From: Deinococcus sp. JMULE3
GTDB lineage: Bacteria > Deinococcota > Deinococci > Deinococcales > Deinococcaceae
DNA length: 64,000 nt
NCBI RefSeq assembly: GCF_013337115.1
Contig: NZ_SGWE01000005.1
Coordinates: forward strand, 80,001 to 144,000
Direction of reading: 5' to 3'
Shown: positions 25,198 through 33,554 of the stretch, one piece after another
Numbering within the stretch: position 1 is the stretch's first letter
Layout of the letters: each line of letters starts with the position of its first letter
Notes under the pieces: model-generated
Seen by the model: the letters and a program-made list of their open reading frames with translations, nothing else
What the model was told of the DNA's origin: nothing
Database searches by the model: none
Translations under genes and position numbers: made by a program

Positions 25198-26182
25198 CCT
25201 CTCCCCTCCCCGGTGGCTGACGTTCACCGGCGCACTGCTCGCCGCGCTGCTCGCGGGCCTGCTGTCCCTGGCGCTGGGCGCTGCCGACATTCCCCTGGCC
25301 GAGACCGCGCGGCTGCTCGTGCACCCGGACGACAGCGTGAGCAGCCTCGTGATCCACACCCTGCGGCTGCCCCGCACCCTGATCGCCCTGATCGCCGGGG
25401 CGGCGCTGGCCGTCTCGGGCCTGCTGCTGCAGGGCGTCACCCGCAACCCGCTGGCCGACCCGGGCATCCTGGGCGTGGAGGCCGGGGGCGCCCTGGCCAT
25501 CCTGATCCTGGTGGTGTTCCTGCCCGCAGCCCCGGCGGCCGCGTTCGTCCCGGCGGCGTTCCTGGGCGGGGGCCTCGCGGCCCTGGCGGCCTACGGCGCG
25601 GCCCGCACGGTCGGCGTGACGCCGCTGCGGCTGGCGCTGGCGGGCGTGGCGGTGGCGTCCCTGGCGGGCGCCGCGACCCGCGCGCTGCAACTGCTGTTCG
25701 AGGACCGCGCGCAGGGCGCGCTGTTCGCCCTGTCCGGCTCACTGGCGGGCCGCACCTGGGCGCAGCTGGGACAGGTCGCGCCGTGGCTGCTCGCGGGTCT
25801 GATCGGCGCGCTCATTCTCGCGCCGCGCGTGAACGTCCTGACCCTGGGTGAGGACGTCGCCCGCAGCCTCGGCGCCCGCACCGAACGCGACCGCACCGTC
25901 ATCACCGCTCTGGGCGTCCTGCTGGCCGCCGGATCGGTCAGCGTGGTCGGCCCGGTGGGCTTCGTGGGCCTGATCATCCCGCACGCCGCGCGCGCGCTGG
26001 GCGGCGCGGACCACCGCGTCTCGCTGCCGCTGGCCGCGCTGCTGGGCGCGGCGTTCCTGCCGCTGGCCGACGTGGCCGCCCGCGTGATCGACCGGCCCGC
26101 CGAGACCCCGGTCGGCATCCTGGTCGCCGCGGCCGGTTCACCCTTTTTCATCCTGCTCGCCCGGCGCATCGGGCGCCGCTGA
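25178..26182 (+). CDS. Iron ABC transporter permease, FecCD family (first)
   Basis: A 334-residue membrane protein with about ten helices. Family signatures include LRLPRTLIALIAGAALAVSG, GVTRNPLADPGILG and the C-terminal VGPVGFVGLIIPHAARALGG (coupling region). The GTG at 25178 gives the usual family length and overlaps the upstream gene by 20 bases. It probably dimerises with the second permease of the operon. Confidence 0.85.
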   Translation: MRSRGRDLSPPRWLTFTGALLAALLAGLLSLALGAADIPLAETARLLVHPDDSVSSLVIHTLRLPRTLIALIAGAALAVSGLLLQGVTRNPLADPGILGVEAGGALAILILVVFLPAAPAAAFVPAAFLGGGLAALAAYGAARTVGVTPLRLALAGVAVASLAGAATRALQLLFEDRAQGALFALSGSLAGRTWAQLGQVAPWLLAGLIGALILAPRVNVLTLGEDVARSLGARTERDRTVITALGVLLAAGSVSVVGPVGFVGLIIPHAARALGGADHRVSLPLAALLGAAFLPLADVAARVIDRPAETPVGILVAAAGSPFFILLARRIGRR

Positions 26183-26197
26183 CACCGGAGCCATTCC

Positions 26198-27169
26198 ATG
26201 AACCACCGAACCCTGAACAACAAGACCCTGGCTCCCCTGACCCGGACCACCCTGACCCTCGCCACCCTGCTCGCCGCGCCCGCCCTGGCAGCCCCTGTCA
26301 CCGTGCAGCACGACCGCGGCACCGTGACCCTGCCCGCCCCCGCCAAACGGGTCGTGGCGCTGGAATACTCCTTCGTGGACACCCTGCTCGCGCTGGGCGT
26401 GAAACCCGTCGGCGCGGCGCTCGGCACGCAGGGCGGCGACCGGGGCGCGCCCCCCTACCTGCGGCCCCGCGTGGGCGGCGTCGTCACGACCGGCAGCCGC
26501 GCGCAGCCCAGCCTCGAAGGGATCGCCGCGCTGCGCCCGGACCTCATCCTCGCCGACAGCCTCGTCCACAAGGACACTGTGCCCGCCCTGGGCCGCGTCG
26601 CCCCGACCGCCGTGTTCCCCAGCCGCCGCGCGGACCTGGATCAGCTGAACGAGCAGACGCTGCTGATCGGCCGACTGGTGGGCCGCGAGGCCGCCGCGAA
26701 ACAGCTGCTGGCCGACCAGAAGAGCCTGATCGCCAAGGCGCGCGCCTTCACGAAGAAGGGCGCCCCGGCGTTCGTGGCGGGCGTGGTCACGCCGACCTCC
26801 TTCACGGCGCACACCGCCGGGAGCTTCGCGGGCAGCTTCCTCGAAGCGGTCGGGCGCAGGAATCAGCTGCCCGTCAAGGACGGCCAGACGCAGTACGAAC
26901 TGAGCCTGGAGGGCCTCGTGGCGCTGCAACCGCAGACGCTCATTCTGTTCACCGCGCCGGACGAGACGCCGGTCACCGCCGCGTGGGCGAAAAACCCGCT
27001 GTGGCAGAAACTGCCCGCCGTGAAGCGCGGCCGGGTGTACGAGTTCAACCGGGACGACTGGACGCGCGGGCGCGGCCCGACCGCCCTGAAACTGATGGTC
27101 GCCCAGACCATCGAGAGCCGCTTCCTGCAGGACGCCGCGCCCGGCACATCCTTCAAGTACCAGCCGTGA
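26198..27169 (+). CDS. Iron/siderophore ABC transporter substrate-binding protein (second)
   Basis: A 323-residue FecB-type protein with a long N-terminus (MNHRTLNNKTLAPL) before the signal core and ALAAP cleavage region. Lobe 1 starts KRVVALEYSFVDTLLALGV and continues LRPDLILADS. Lobe 2 includes the conserved LWQKLPAVKRGRVYEF. GGAG precedes the ATG. Having two binding proteins in one operon suggests two related ligands or a donor-acceptor pair. Confidence 0.8.
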   Translation: MNHRTLNNKTLAPLTRTTLTLATLLAAPALAAPVTVQHDRGTVTLPAPAKRVVALEYSFVDTLLALGVKPVGAALGTQGGDRGAPPYLRPRVGGVVTTGSRAQPSLEGIAALRPDLILADSLVHKDTVPALGRVAPTAVFPSRRADLDQLNEQTLLIGRLVGREAAAKQLLADQKSLIAKARAFTKKGAPAFVAGVVTPTSFTAHTAGSFAGSFLEAVGRRNQLPVKDGQTQYELSLEGLVALQPQTLILFTAPDETPVTAAWAKNPLWQKLPAVKRGRVYEFNRDDWTRGRGPTALKLMVAQTIESRFLQDAAPGTSFKYQP

Positions 27170-28179
27170 CCGCTGCGATCACCTCTGCCCGCTTCACCGC
27201 CCGCCGCGCCCTGCTCGTCGGCGCGGCCCTGCTGACCCTGTGCGCGGCGCTGGCGGTGCTGGCGCTGGGACTGGGCGCAGTGCCGACGCCCGCGCGGGAC
27301 GTGCTGGCCGCCCTGACCGGCGGCGGGGACGCCCTGACCCGGCAGCTCGTACTGGACCTGCGCGCCCCGCGGATCGGGGTGGCGCTGCTGTGCGGCGCGA
27401 TGTTCGCCGCGAGCGGCACGATCATGCAGGGCGTGATCCGCAACCCGCTGGCCTCGCCGGACCTGATCGGCGTGGGCGCCGGGGCGGGACTGGCCGCCAC
27501 GGTGTTCCTGCTCGCGTGGCCCGCCGCGCCCGCCGGGGGGCTGCCCTGGGCGGCGCTGGCAGGCGCGTGGGGCGGCTTCGGGCTGGTGCTGCTGCTCGCG
27601 CGGGAGCGGGGCGGGGCGCTGCACCCGGTGCGGCTCGCGCTGATCGGCGTGGCGGTCGCGTCCGCGCTGGGCGCCGCGCAGCAGCTCGTGCTCGTGCGCG
27701 CCCCGGACGGGCTGGGCAGCGCCCTGAGCTTCCTGACCGGCACGGTCTACGGCGCGGACGTGACCCGCCTGACGCGCGTGCTGCCCTGGGCGCTGATCCT
27801 GCTGCCCGGCGCGCTGCTCCTGAGCCGCACGCTGGACGTCCTGAACCTCGGGGAGGACGTCGCCACCGCGCTCGGCACGCGCGTGAACCCGGCGCGCCTG
27901 CTGGCCCTGGCGGTCGGCGTGGCGCTGGCGGGCGCGGCCGTGACGGGCGCGGGCATCCTGGGCTTCGTGGGCCTGCTCGCCCCGCACCTCGCGCGGCTGC
28001 TCGTCGGCGCCCGGCACGCCCGCACGCTGCCGGTCAGTATGCTGCTGGGCGCGCTGCTCGTGCTGGCCGCCGACACGCTGGGCCGCGCGCTGCTGCCCCC
28101 CCTGGAGGTGCCCGCCGGGATCTTCACTACCCTGGTCGGCGCCCCCTATTTCCTGTACCTGCTGAGGAAGTCCGCATGA
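27166..28179 (+). CDS. Iron ABC transporter permease, FecCD family (second)
   Basis: A 337-residue permease with FecCD signatures LRAPRIGVALLCGAMFAASG, GVIRNPLASPDLIG and GAGILGFVGLLAPHLARLLVG. The GTG start overlaps the binding-protein stop (GTGA), and its own stop overlaps the ATPase start. With the first permease it can form the heterodimeric channel. Confidence 0.85.
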   Translation: MTAAITSARFTARRALLVGAALLTLCAALAVLALGLGAVPTPARDVLAALTGGGDALTRQLVLDLRAPRIGVALLCGAMFAASGTIMQGVIRNPLASPDLIGVGAGAGLAATVFLLAWPAAPAGGLPWAALAGAWGGFGLVLLLARERGGALHPVRLALIGVAVASALGAAQQLVLVRAPDGLGSALSFLTGTVYGADVTRLTRVLPWALILLPGALLLSRTLDVLNLGEDVATALGTRVNPARLLALAVGVALAGAAVTGAGILGFVGLLAPHLARLLVGARHARTLPVSMLLGALLVLAADTLGRALLPPLEVPAGIFTTLVGAPYFLYLLRKSA

Positions 28180-29027
28180 CCCCCACCAATCCCGAACGGG
28201 CCACCCCCACCCCGGCCACCTCCGCCCCGGCCACCCGCACCCCGGAGCCGCTGAGCACCCACGCGCTGAAACTCGCCTACGGCCAGAACGTGATCATCCC
28301 CGGCCTCGACCTCGCGGTCGCGGGAGGGCAGGTCACCTCGATCATCGGGCCGAACGGCTGCGGCAAGAGCACCCTGCTGCGCGCGCTGGCGCGGCTGCTG
28401 CCCAGCGGGGCGGGGCACATCGAACTGTACGGCCAGGCGCTGCACGCCCTGCCCAGCCGCGAGATCGCCCGGCGCCTCGCCATTCTCCCGCAGGGCCCCG
28501 CGGCCCCCGAGGGGCTGAGCGTGGAGGACCTCGTGTGGTTCGGGCGTCACCCGCACCAGGGCCGCTTCCCCGTCCGCCGCGCCGAGGACCGCGACGCCGT
28601 GCAGTGGGCACTCGACCAGACCGGCATGCGCGTGTTCGCCGCCCGCCCCCTCGACGCCCTCAGCGGCGGGCAGCGGCAGCGGGCCTGGATTGCCATGAGC
28701 CTCGCGCAGCAGACCGACATCCTGCTGCTGGACGAACCCACCACGTACCTCGACCCCGCGCACCAGCTGGAGGTCCTGCACCTCGCCCGGCGCCTGAACC
28801 GCGAGCAGGGCAAGACGGTCGTGATGGTCCTCCACGACCTCAACCAGGCCGCGCGCTACAGCGACCGCCTGATCGCCATGAGCGGCGGCGCCGTGTACGC
28901 CCACGGCCCGGCCGGGGACGTGCTCACCCACGACCTGCTGCGCGACGTGTTCGGCCTCAAGGCCCACCTGCTGCCCGACCCGGACACCGGGCGGCCCCAC
29001 GTCATCCCCTACGCCCTGACCCGCTGA
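28176..29027 (+). CDS. Iron ABC transporter ATPase, FecE/FepC-like
   Basis: A 283-residue ABC ATPase. After a Pro/Thr-rich N-terminal extension of about 25 residues come Walker A GPNGCGKS (about 59-66), Q-loop ILPQG, signature LSGGQRQRAW, Walker B DILLLDEPT and the H-loop VLHDL. It is coupled to the preceding permease by ATGA and is the only ATPase in the operon, so it must energise both permeases. Confidence 0.9.
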   Translation: MTPTNPERATPTPATSAPATRTPEPLSTHALKLAYGQNVIIPGLDLAVAGGQVTSIIGPNGCGKSTLLRALARLLPSGAGHIELYGQALHALPSREIARRLAILPQGPAAPEGLSVEDLVWFGRHPHQGRFPVRRAEDRDAVQWALDQTGMRVFAARPLDALSGGQRQRAWIAMSLAQQTDILLLDEPTTYLDPAHQLEVLHLARRLNREQGKTVVMVLHDLNQAARYSDRLIAMSGGAVYAHGPAGDVLTHDLLRDVFGLKAHLLPDPDTGRPHVIPYALTR

Positions 29028-29068
29028 ACGCCACGGTACCCGGTACACTCCCAGGCTGAAAAAGGGAA

Positions 29069-29096
29069 GGCGTGGCCGCGAACTGCCGACCACGCC
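29069..29096 (-). terminator. Terminator of the secreted nuclease gene
   Basis: On the minus strand GGCGTGG pairs with CCACGCC across a 14-base loop, and the stem is followed by TTCCCTTTTT. It lies just after the nuclease stop at 29113 and may also stop the converging iron operon as a hairpin. Confidence 0.7.
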
Positions 29097-29112
29097 CCCC
29101 CTGCCCTGCAGG

Positions 29113-31644
29113 TCAGCGCACGCCGAGCCCGTCGAAGGTGTCGGTCGCGAAGCCGTCCCACTCGGCCGCGGGGTCGAAGGCGTCGGTGCCGTTGGCGTCG
29201 CCCGCGGTCACCGCGGCCTTGCGGCGGATGGTGTTGTCGGCCGTGGAGGTCAGACCCGTGCCCCACTCGCTGCCGGGATCGAAGCCGATCTGGCCGATCA
29301 CGTCGACCCGCTGGCCGTTCAGGATGAGTTCCAGCGCGTCGTCCCCGTTGAAGTTCGTGACGGTGCTCTCCGCGTTCGCGTAGGCCTTGAGCGCCGCGAC
29401 GGCGTTGGGGTTGACGAGGACGTACGTCGCGCCCGGCGCGATGGTCTCGGCGAGCGTGAACACGTTACTGGCATTAGGCGTGGTCGACCCGTTGTTGTAC
29501 AGGTTCACCGTGAGGGTACCTGCGGCGATGGGCACGTTCTTGCCGTTGTAGATCTCGATGGCCTTGTTGTTGCTGGCCCCCTCGACGTACTCGCTGAAGT
29601 ACACGCTGCCGGTCTCCACGACGCTCTGCACGGTCACGGTCTTGGTGGCGGCGGTGGTGGTGGCGCCGCGGGTGGCCGTGACGGTCACCGTGAACGTCCC
29701 GGCGGCCGCGTAGGTGTGCGTGGCGACACCGCCCGCGACGTTCAGGGAGTCGCTGCTGCCGTCGCCCCAGGTGACGCTGACACTGTCCGGCGCGCCGCCC
29801 GTGGTGTACGTCAGGGCGTACGCCTGCCCGGCGGTGACGCTGGCGTCCCCGCTGGCCTGCACAGTCAGGGGAAGGACCGGGTCGCCGTCGGCCTTCAGGT
29901 TCAGGCCGACCAGCACGGGGTCATGGTCGCTGCTGCGGAACGGGGTGGGCGTGTACAGGTCCGGGGTGGTGCAGGTGGCGCTGGTGCATTCGGGGTGGTT
30001 CTTGAACTCGATGTTGTAATCGAGGAAGACCGGCTCGTCACTGTTGATGTGCCACTCGGTGATGCCCGTGACCTGCGCCGCCAGGGCGCTACTGGACAGT
30101 GCGTGGTCGAGGTAGCCGAATTCGCCGTTGAACTGGTAGCTGTAGCGGTCCGCGGCGGGAATGCGTTTGTTCAGGCTCTCGAAGCCTGCGGCCTCGATGG
30201 TCTTGATGGGGTCCTCGGCGCCGTAGGCGTTCAGGTCACCCATGATCAGCACGTCCGGGTCGCTGAGTTTCAGGCGGTCGGCGAAGGCCAGCACGGCTTT
30301 GGCCTGATCGACGCGCAGCAGGTTCCAGCAGCCCTGGCCCTGGTCGGTGTCGCCGCTGGTGGGGCAGCTGCCCTTGCTCTTGAAGTGGTTGGCCATGACC
30401 GTGAAGATGCCCTTGCCTGCGCGGTCGCGGAAGATCTGCGCGACGGGCGGGCGGCTGTACACGCTGGCGGTGTCGATCTGCGGGGCGCCGATCGTCTCGA
30501 CGCGGTCGGGGCGGTAGATGATGGCGACGCGGATGGCGTCGGTGCCGACGGTGCCGGTCTGCACGCTGGCGTACTCGGTGCGGCCACTGGCGGTGTTCAG
30601 GGCGGCGACGAGGTCGTTCAGGGCCGTCTCGCCGTTGTTCTCGACTTCCATCAGCGTGATGACGTCGGCGTTCAGGGCGCGCAGTTCCGCGACGATCTTG
30701 GCCTTCTGACGGGTGAACTCGGTGGCGTTGCTCGCGCCGCGCCCGGCGCTGCCGAGGGTGGTGAAGTAGTTCAGGACGTTGGCGCCCGCGACCTTGATGG
30801 TGCCGCCCACGTCTTTGGGCGCGGCCGTGCGGGGGTTGCTGGCCGTGAAGGTGGGCGCCTTGGTGGGCTGGACCTTGTAGTTGCCGTTGGCGTAGTGCAG
30901 GACGCCTTCGAGGCCGCTGACGGTGTCACCGGCGCGGCGGGTGGCGGTCTGCGCGTCCGCGCTGGTGAGGTAGGGCACCGTGGCCGGGTTCTGCTTGCTG
31001 CTCAGGTCGTCCAGGCGGATGGTCCGCAGCTTGTTCTCGGCGGCGCTGCCCCCCTGCCCGTTCGTGGGGTTGAACAGTCTCCCGCCGCTGGACAGGCCCA
31101 GTTCACCGAAGCGGCCCAGGGTGAAGGTGTCGGTGACGGTCAGGGACTGCTTGATGGTGATCAGCATGCCCTCGGTCGCCTCCAGCGCGGTGGCGGACGC
31201 GGCGGGCAGCGTCACGGCCGCCGGGGCCGGGAGGCTGGTCGTCCCGCAGGAGGTCAGGGTGGTGACCGTGTCGATCTCGGTCAGGCCGCTGAATTCCTTG
31301 ACGGTCCCGGTGACTTCCACGACCTCGCCCGCCTTGACGGTGCGGGGGGTGGTGGCGGTGTACACGAAGATGCCGTCGCTGGTGTCGGCCTTGCCGTCGG
31401 GCGCGACGTCCTGCAGGTAGAAGCCGCTCAGGCCCGCCTGGGCGTCCAGGGTCACGACGCCGCGCACCGTGACGACCTGTCCGGCCAGCGGGCTGGCGTC
31501 GGCGGCGCCCTGCACGGTACCGATGGTGGTGACGGTGGTCCCGGCGGGGCAGGCGTAGGTGGGAGGGGTGGGCGTGGGGGTGCAGGCGGCAAGCAGGGAG
31601 GTCAGGGCCAGCAGCGCAGCGCTGCACGTCATGATCTTGTTCAT
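29113..31644 (-). CDS. Secreted ExeM/NucH-type lipoprotein endonuclease
   Basis: An 843-residue lipoprotein: lipobox LAAC after MNKIMTCSAALLALTSLLAAC. Then come an OB-fold-like N-terminal region (about 30-135, Cys-containing), an endonuclease/exonuclease/phosphatase domain (about 285-555, with LMEVENNG, MANHFKSKGSC, IMGDLNAYG and SSDHDPV as catalytic motifs), a PKD domain (about 580-650) and a C-terminal lamin-tail domain (660-835). AGGAG precedes the ATG at 31644. It is predicted to degrade extracellular DNA for nutrient scavenging or biofilm turnover. It is anchored to the envelope rather than freely secreted. Confidence 0.85.
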   Translation of the reverse strand: MNKIMTCSAALLALTSLLAACTPTPTPPTYACPAGTTVTTIGTVQGAADASPLAGQVVTVRGVVTLDAQAGLSGFYLQDVAPDGKADTSDGIFVYTATTPRTVKAGEVVEVTGTVKEFSGLTEIDTVTTLTSCGTTSLPAPAAVTLPAASATALEATEGMLITIKQSLTVTDTFTLGRFGELGLSSGGRLFNPTNGQGGSAAENKLRTIRLDDLSSKQNPATVPYLTSADAQTATRRAGDTVSGLEGVLHYANGNYKVQPTKAPTFTASNPRTAAPKDVGGTIKVAGANVLNYFTTLGSAGRGASNATEFTRQKAKIVAELRALNADVITLMEVENNGETALNDLVAALNTASGRTEYASVQTGTVGTDAIRVAIIYRPDRVETIGAPQIDTASVYSRPPVAQIFRDRAGKGIFTVMANHFKSKGSCPTSGDTDQGQGCWNLLRVDQAKAVLAFADRLKLSDPDVLIMGDLNAYGAEDPIKTIEAAGFESLNKRIPAADRYSYQFNGEFGYLDHALSSSALAAQVTGITEWHINSDEPVFLDYNIEFKNHPECTSATCTTPDLYTPTPFRSSDHDPVLVGLNLKADGDPVLPLTVQASGDASVTAGQAYALTYTTGGAPDSVSVTWGDGSSDSLNVAGGVATHTYAAAGTFTVTVTATRGATTTAATKTVTVQSVVETGSVYFSEYVEGASNNKAIEIYNGKNVPIAAGTLTVNLYNNGSTTPNASNVFTLAETIAPGATYVLVNPNAVAALKAYANAESTVTNFNGDDALELILNGQRVDVIGQIGFDPGSEWGTGLTSTADNTIRRKAAVTAGDANGTDAFDPAAEWDGFATDTFDGLGVR

Positions 31645-31995
31645 TGGTGCTCCTGGGGTTGTGAATTGAGAATGCACAAAAGTCTACTGCATGAATCGTG
31701 GATGAAACACGTCAGCTGGTTATCACGTCGCGCGACCGTGCATCGCGTGAACCTGCACCGACCACCCGCCGCGTCCGGCGACCTGCGCGGGTGCGCGCCC
31801 CACGGCGGCCAGGGCAGCGTCTGGACCACACGAAGTCCAACCGGGTCAGCCCGGCATGCGCGCGGGGTGAATTGAACGATCAGAACGGCGAATGCCGACA
31901 CCGGACGCTCAAGGTTTGCGCCGCCCTGCTCTATGCTGGAGTCCCGTCTCCTCCCGTTCATGCCGGTCGGCCCGGCCACTTTTTTCGGAGTTCCC
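31645..31995. other. Intergenic region between divergent genes
   Basis: A 351-base gap between the minus-strand nuclease and the plus-strand aldehyde dehydrogenase operon. It should hold both promoters. A TATGCT box at 31932-31937 is the only recognisable -10-like element; no clear -35 box, operator or small gene was found. Confidence 0.4.
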
Positions 31996-32541
31996 ATGCG
32001 TATCCCCCTGCACCTCACGGTCAACGGTCACGATCACCACCTCGACCTCGATCCGCGCACGTCCGTCCTGGACGCCCTGCGCGACCACCTCGGCGTGACG
32101 TCGGTCAAGAAGGGCTGCGATCACGGGCAGTGCGGCGCCTGCACCGTCCTCGTGGACGGCGAGCGCATCCTGTCGTGCCTGGGACTGGCGGCGTCCTACG
32201 ACGGCGCGCAGGTCGTGACGGCCGAGGGGCTCGGCACGCCCGCGGACCTCCACCCGCTGCAGCAGGCGTTCCTCGACCATGACGGCCTGCAGTGCGGGTA
32301 CTGCACGCCGGGGCAGGTCTGCTCGGCGGTGGGGATGCTGCGGGAGTTCCGCCGGGGCATGCCCAGTCACGTCACGCCGGACATTCAGGCCACGCCGCAT
32401 CTGTCGGACGCGGAGATCCGCGAGCGGATGAGTGGCAACCTGTGCCGCTGCGGCGCGTACGTCCATATCGTCGCGGCGATCCGGGACGCCCAGCACGCCG
32501 ACCTCGATCCCGCCGAACCGCGGCCCGGAGAGCACCGGTGA
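31996..32541 (+). CDS. [2Fe-2S] subunit of PaoABC-like aldehyde dehydrogenase
   Basis: A 181-residue xanthine-oxidase-family iron-sulfur subunit. The plant-type cluster is in KGCDHGQCGACTVLVDG (about 43-59) with a further Cys in SCLGLA. The second cluster is in LQCGYCTPGQVC and NLCRCGAYVHI. The ATG at 31996 has CGGAG upstream. E. coli PaoA carries a Tat signal; none is seen here or in the upstream frame, so this version is probably cytoplasmic. It transfers electrons from the molybdenum centre. Confidence 0.85.
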   Translation: MRIPLHLTVNGHDHHLDLDPRTSVLDALRDHLGVTSVKKGCDHGQCGACTVLVDGERILSCLGLAASYDGAQVVTAEGLGTPADLHPLQQAFLDHDGLQCGYCTPGQVCSAVGMLREFRRGMPSHVTPDIQATPHLSDAEIRERMSGNLCRCGAYVHIVAAIRDAQHADLDPAEPRPGEHR

Positions 32542-33554
32542 AGCCCTTCACCTTCGGGCGCGCGCAGACGGTCCCTGAAGCCCTGAGCCTGATCGGCCCA
32601 GGCGGCGCGTTCCTGGCGGGCGGGACCAACCTGGTCGATCACCTGCGGCTGGGCATCCGTCAGGTGGACACGCTGGTGGACATCCGCCGCCTCGACCTCA
32701 CCCGGATCACCGCGACCGAGGGAGGGGGCCTGCGGATCGGGGCGCTCGTGCGCAACAGCGACCTGGCGGCGCATCCGCTGATCCGCCAGCGCTACCTGTT
32801 CGTGGCCGAGGCGCTCCTGTCGGGGGCGTCCGGGCAGATCCGCAACATGGCCACCACGGGCGGCAACCTGCTCCAGCGGACCCGCTGCGTGTATTTCCAG
32901 GACCTGACCACGCCCTGCAACAAACGCGAGCCCGGCTCCGGCTGCGCCGCGCAGGACGGCTTCGGGCGGTACAACGCGGTGCTGGGCACCTCCGAAGCCT
33001 GCGTGGCCGTGCACCCGTCGGACCTGTGCGTGCCCCTGGCAGCGGTGGACGCCGAGGTCCTCGTCGAGGGGCCGTCCGGACCGCGCCGGATTCCCTTCGC
33101 GGAGTTCCACCGCCTGCCCGGCGATCACCCGCAGCTCGATACCACCCTACGGCCCGCGGAATTGATCGTCGCGGTGGAGTTGCCCCCACTGCCCCTGGCG
33201 CAGCACTCGGCGTACCGCAAGGTCCGCGAGCGGGCCTCCTACGCGTTCGCACTCGTCTCGGTCGCGGCGGCCCTCCGGGTCGAAAGTGGGCAGGTCGCCG
33301 ACGTCCGCATCGCGCTGGGCGGCGCCGCCCACCGACCCTGGCGCGCCGCCGTGGCGGAGGCGGCCCTGCTCGGCCAGCCCGCCACGGCGGACGCGTTCAC
33401 TGCGGCGATCACCGCGGAACTCGCGCCCGCCCGGACCGGACCTCACAACGCCTACAAACTCCCACTGATCCGCAATACCGTCGTCGCCGTGCTGGAAGAA
33501 CTCCGCGACGGCACGACCGCCCGGCGCCGCGCCGAGCAGGGAGGCGAAGGGTGA
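32538..33554 (+). CDS. FAD-binding subunit of PaoABC-like aldehyde dehydrogenase
   Basis: A 338-residue flavin subunit. The FAD motifs are FLAGGTNLVDHLRLG near 27-41 and ATTGGNLLQRTRC near 106-118. It keeps the cysteine cluster RCVYFQ, TPCNKRE, SGCAAQ and EACVAV typical of PaoB-type subunits that hold a [4Fe-4S] centre. The C-terminal CO-dehydrogenase-flavoprotein domain includes AYRKVRERASYAFALVS. The GTG start overlaps the upstream stop (GTGA). Confidence 0.85.
   Translation: MKPFTFGRAQTVPEALSLIGPGGAFLAGGTNLVDHLRLGIRQVDTLVDIRRLDLTRITATEGGGLRIGALVRNSDLAAHPLIRQRYLFVAEALLSGASGQIRNMATTGGNLLQRTRCVYFQDLTTPCNKREPGSGCAAQDGFGRYNAVLGTSEACVAVHPSDLCVPLAAVDAEVLVEGPSGPRRIPFAEFHRLPGDHPQLDTTLRPAELIVAVELPPLPLAQHSAYRKVRERASYAFALVSVAAALRVESGQVADVRIALGGAAHRPWRAAVAEAALLGQPATADAFTAAITAELAPARTGPHNAYKLPLIRNTVVAVLEELRDGTTARRRAEQGGEG

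Noticed and set aside
29716..31875. A 719-residue plus-strand frame
   Set aside because: Glycine- and valine-rich shadow of the secreted nuclease gene.
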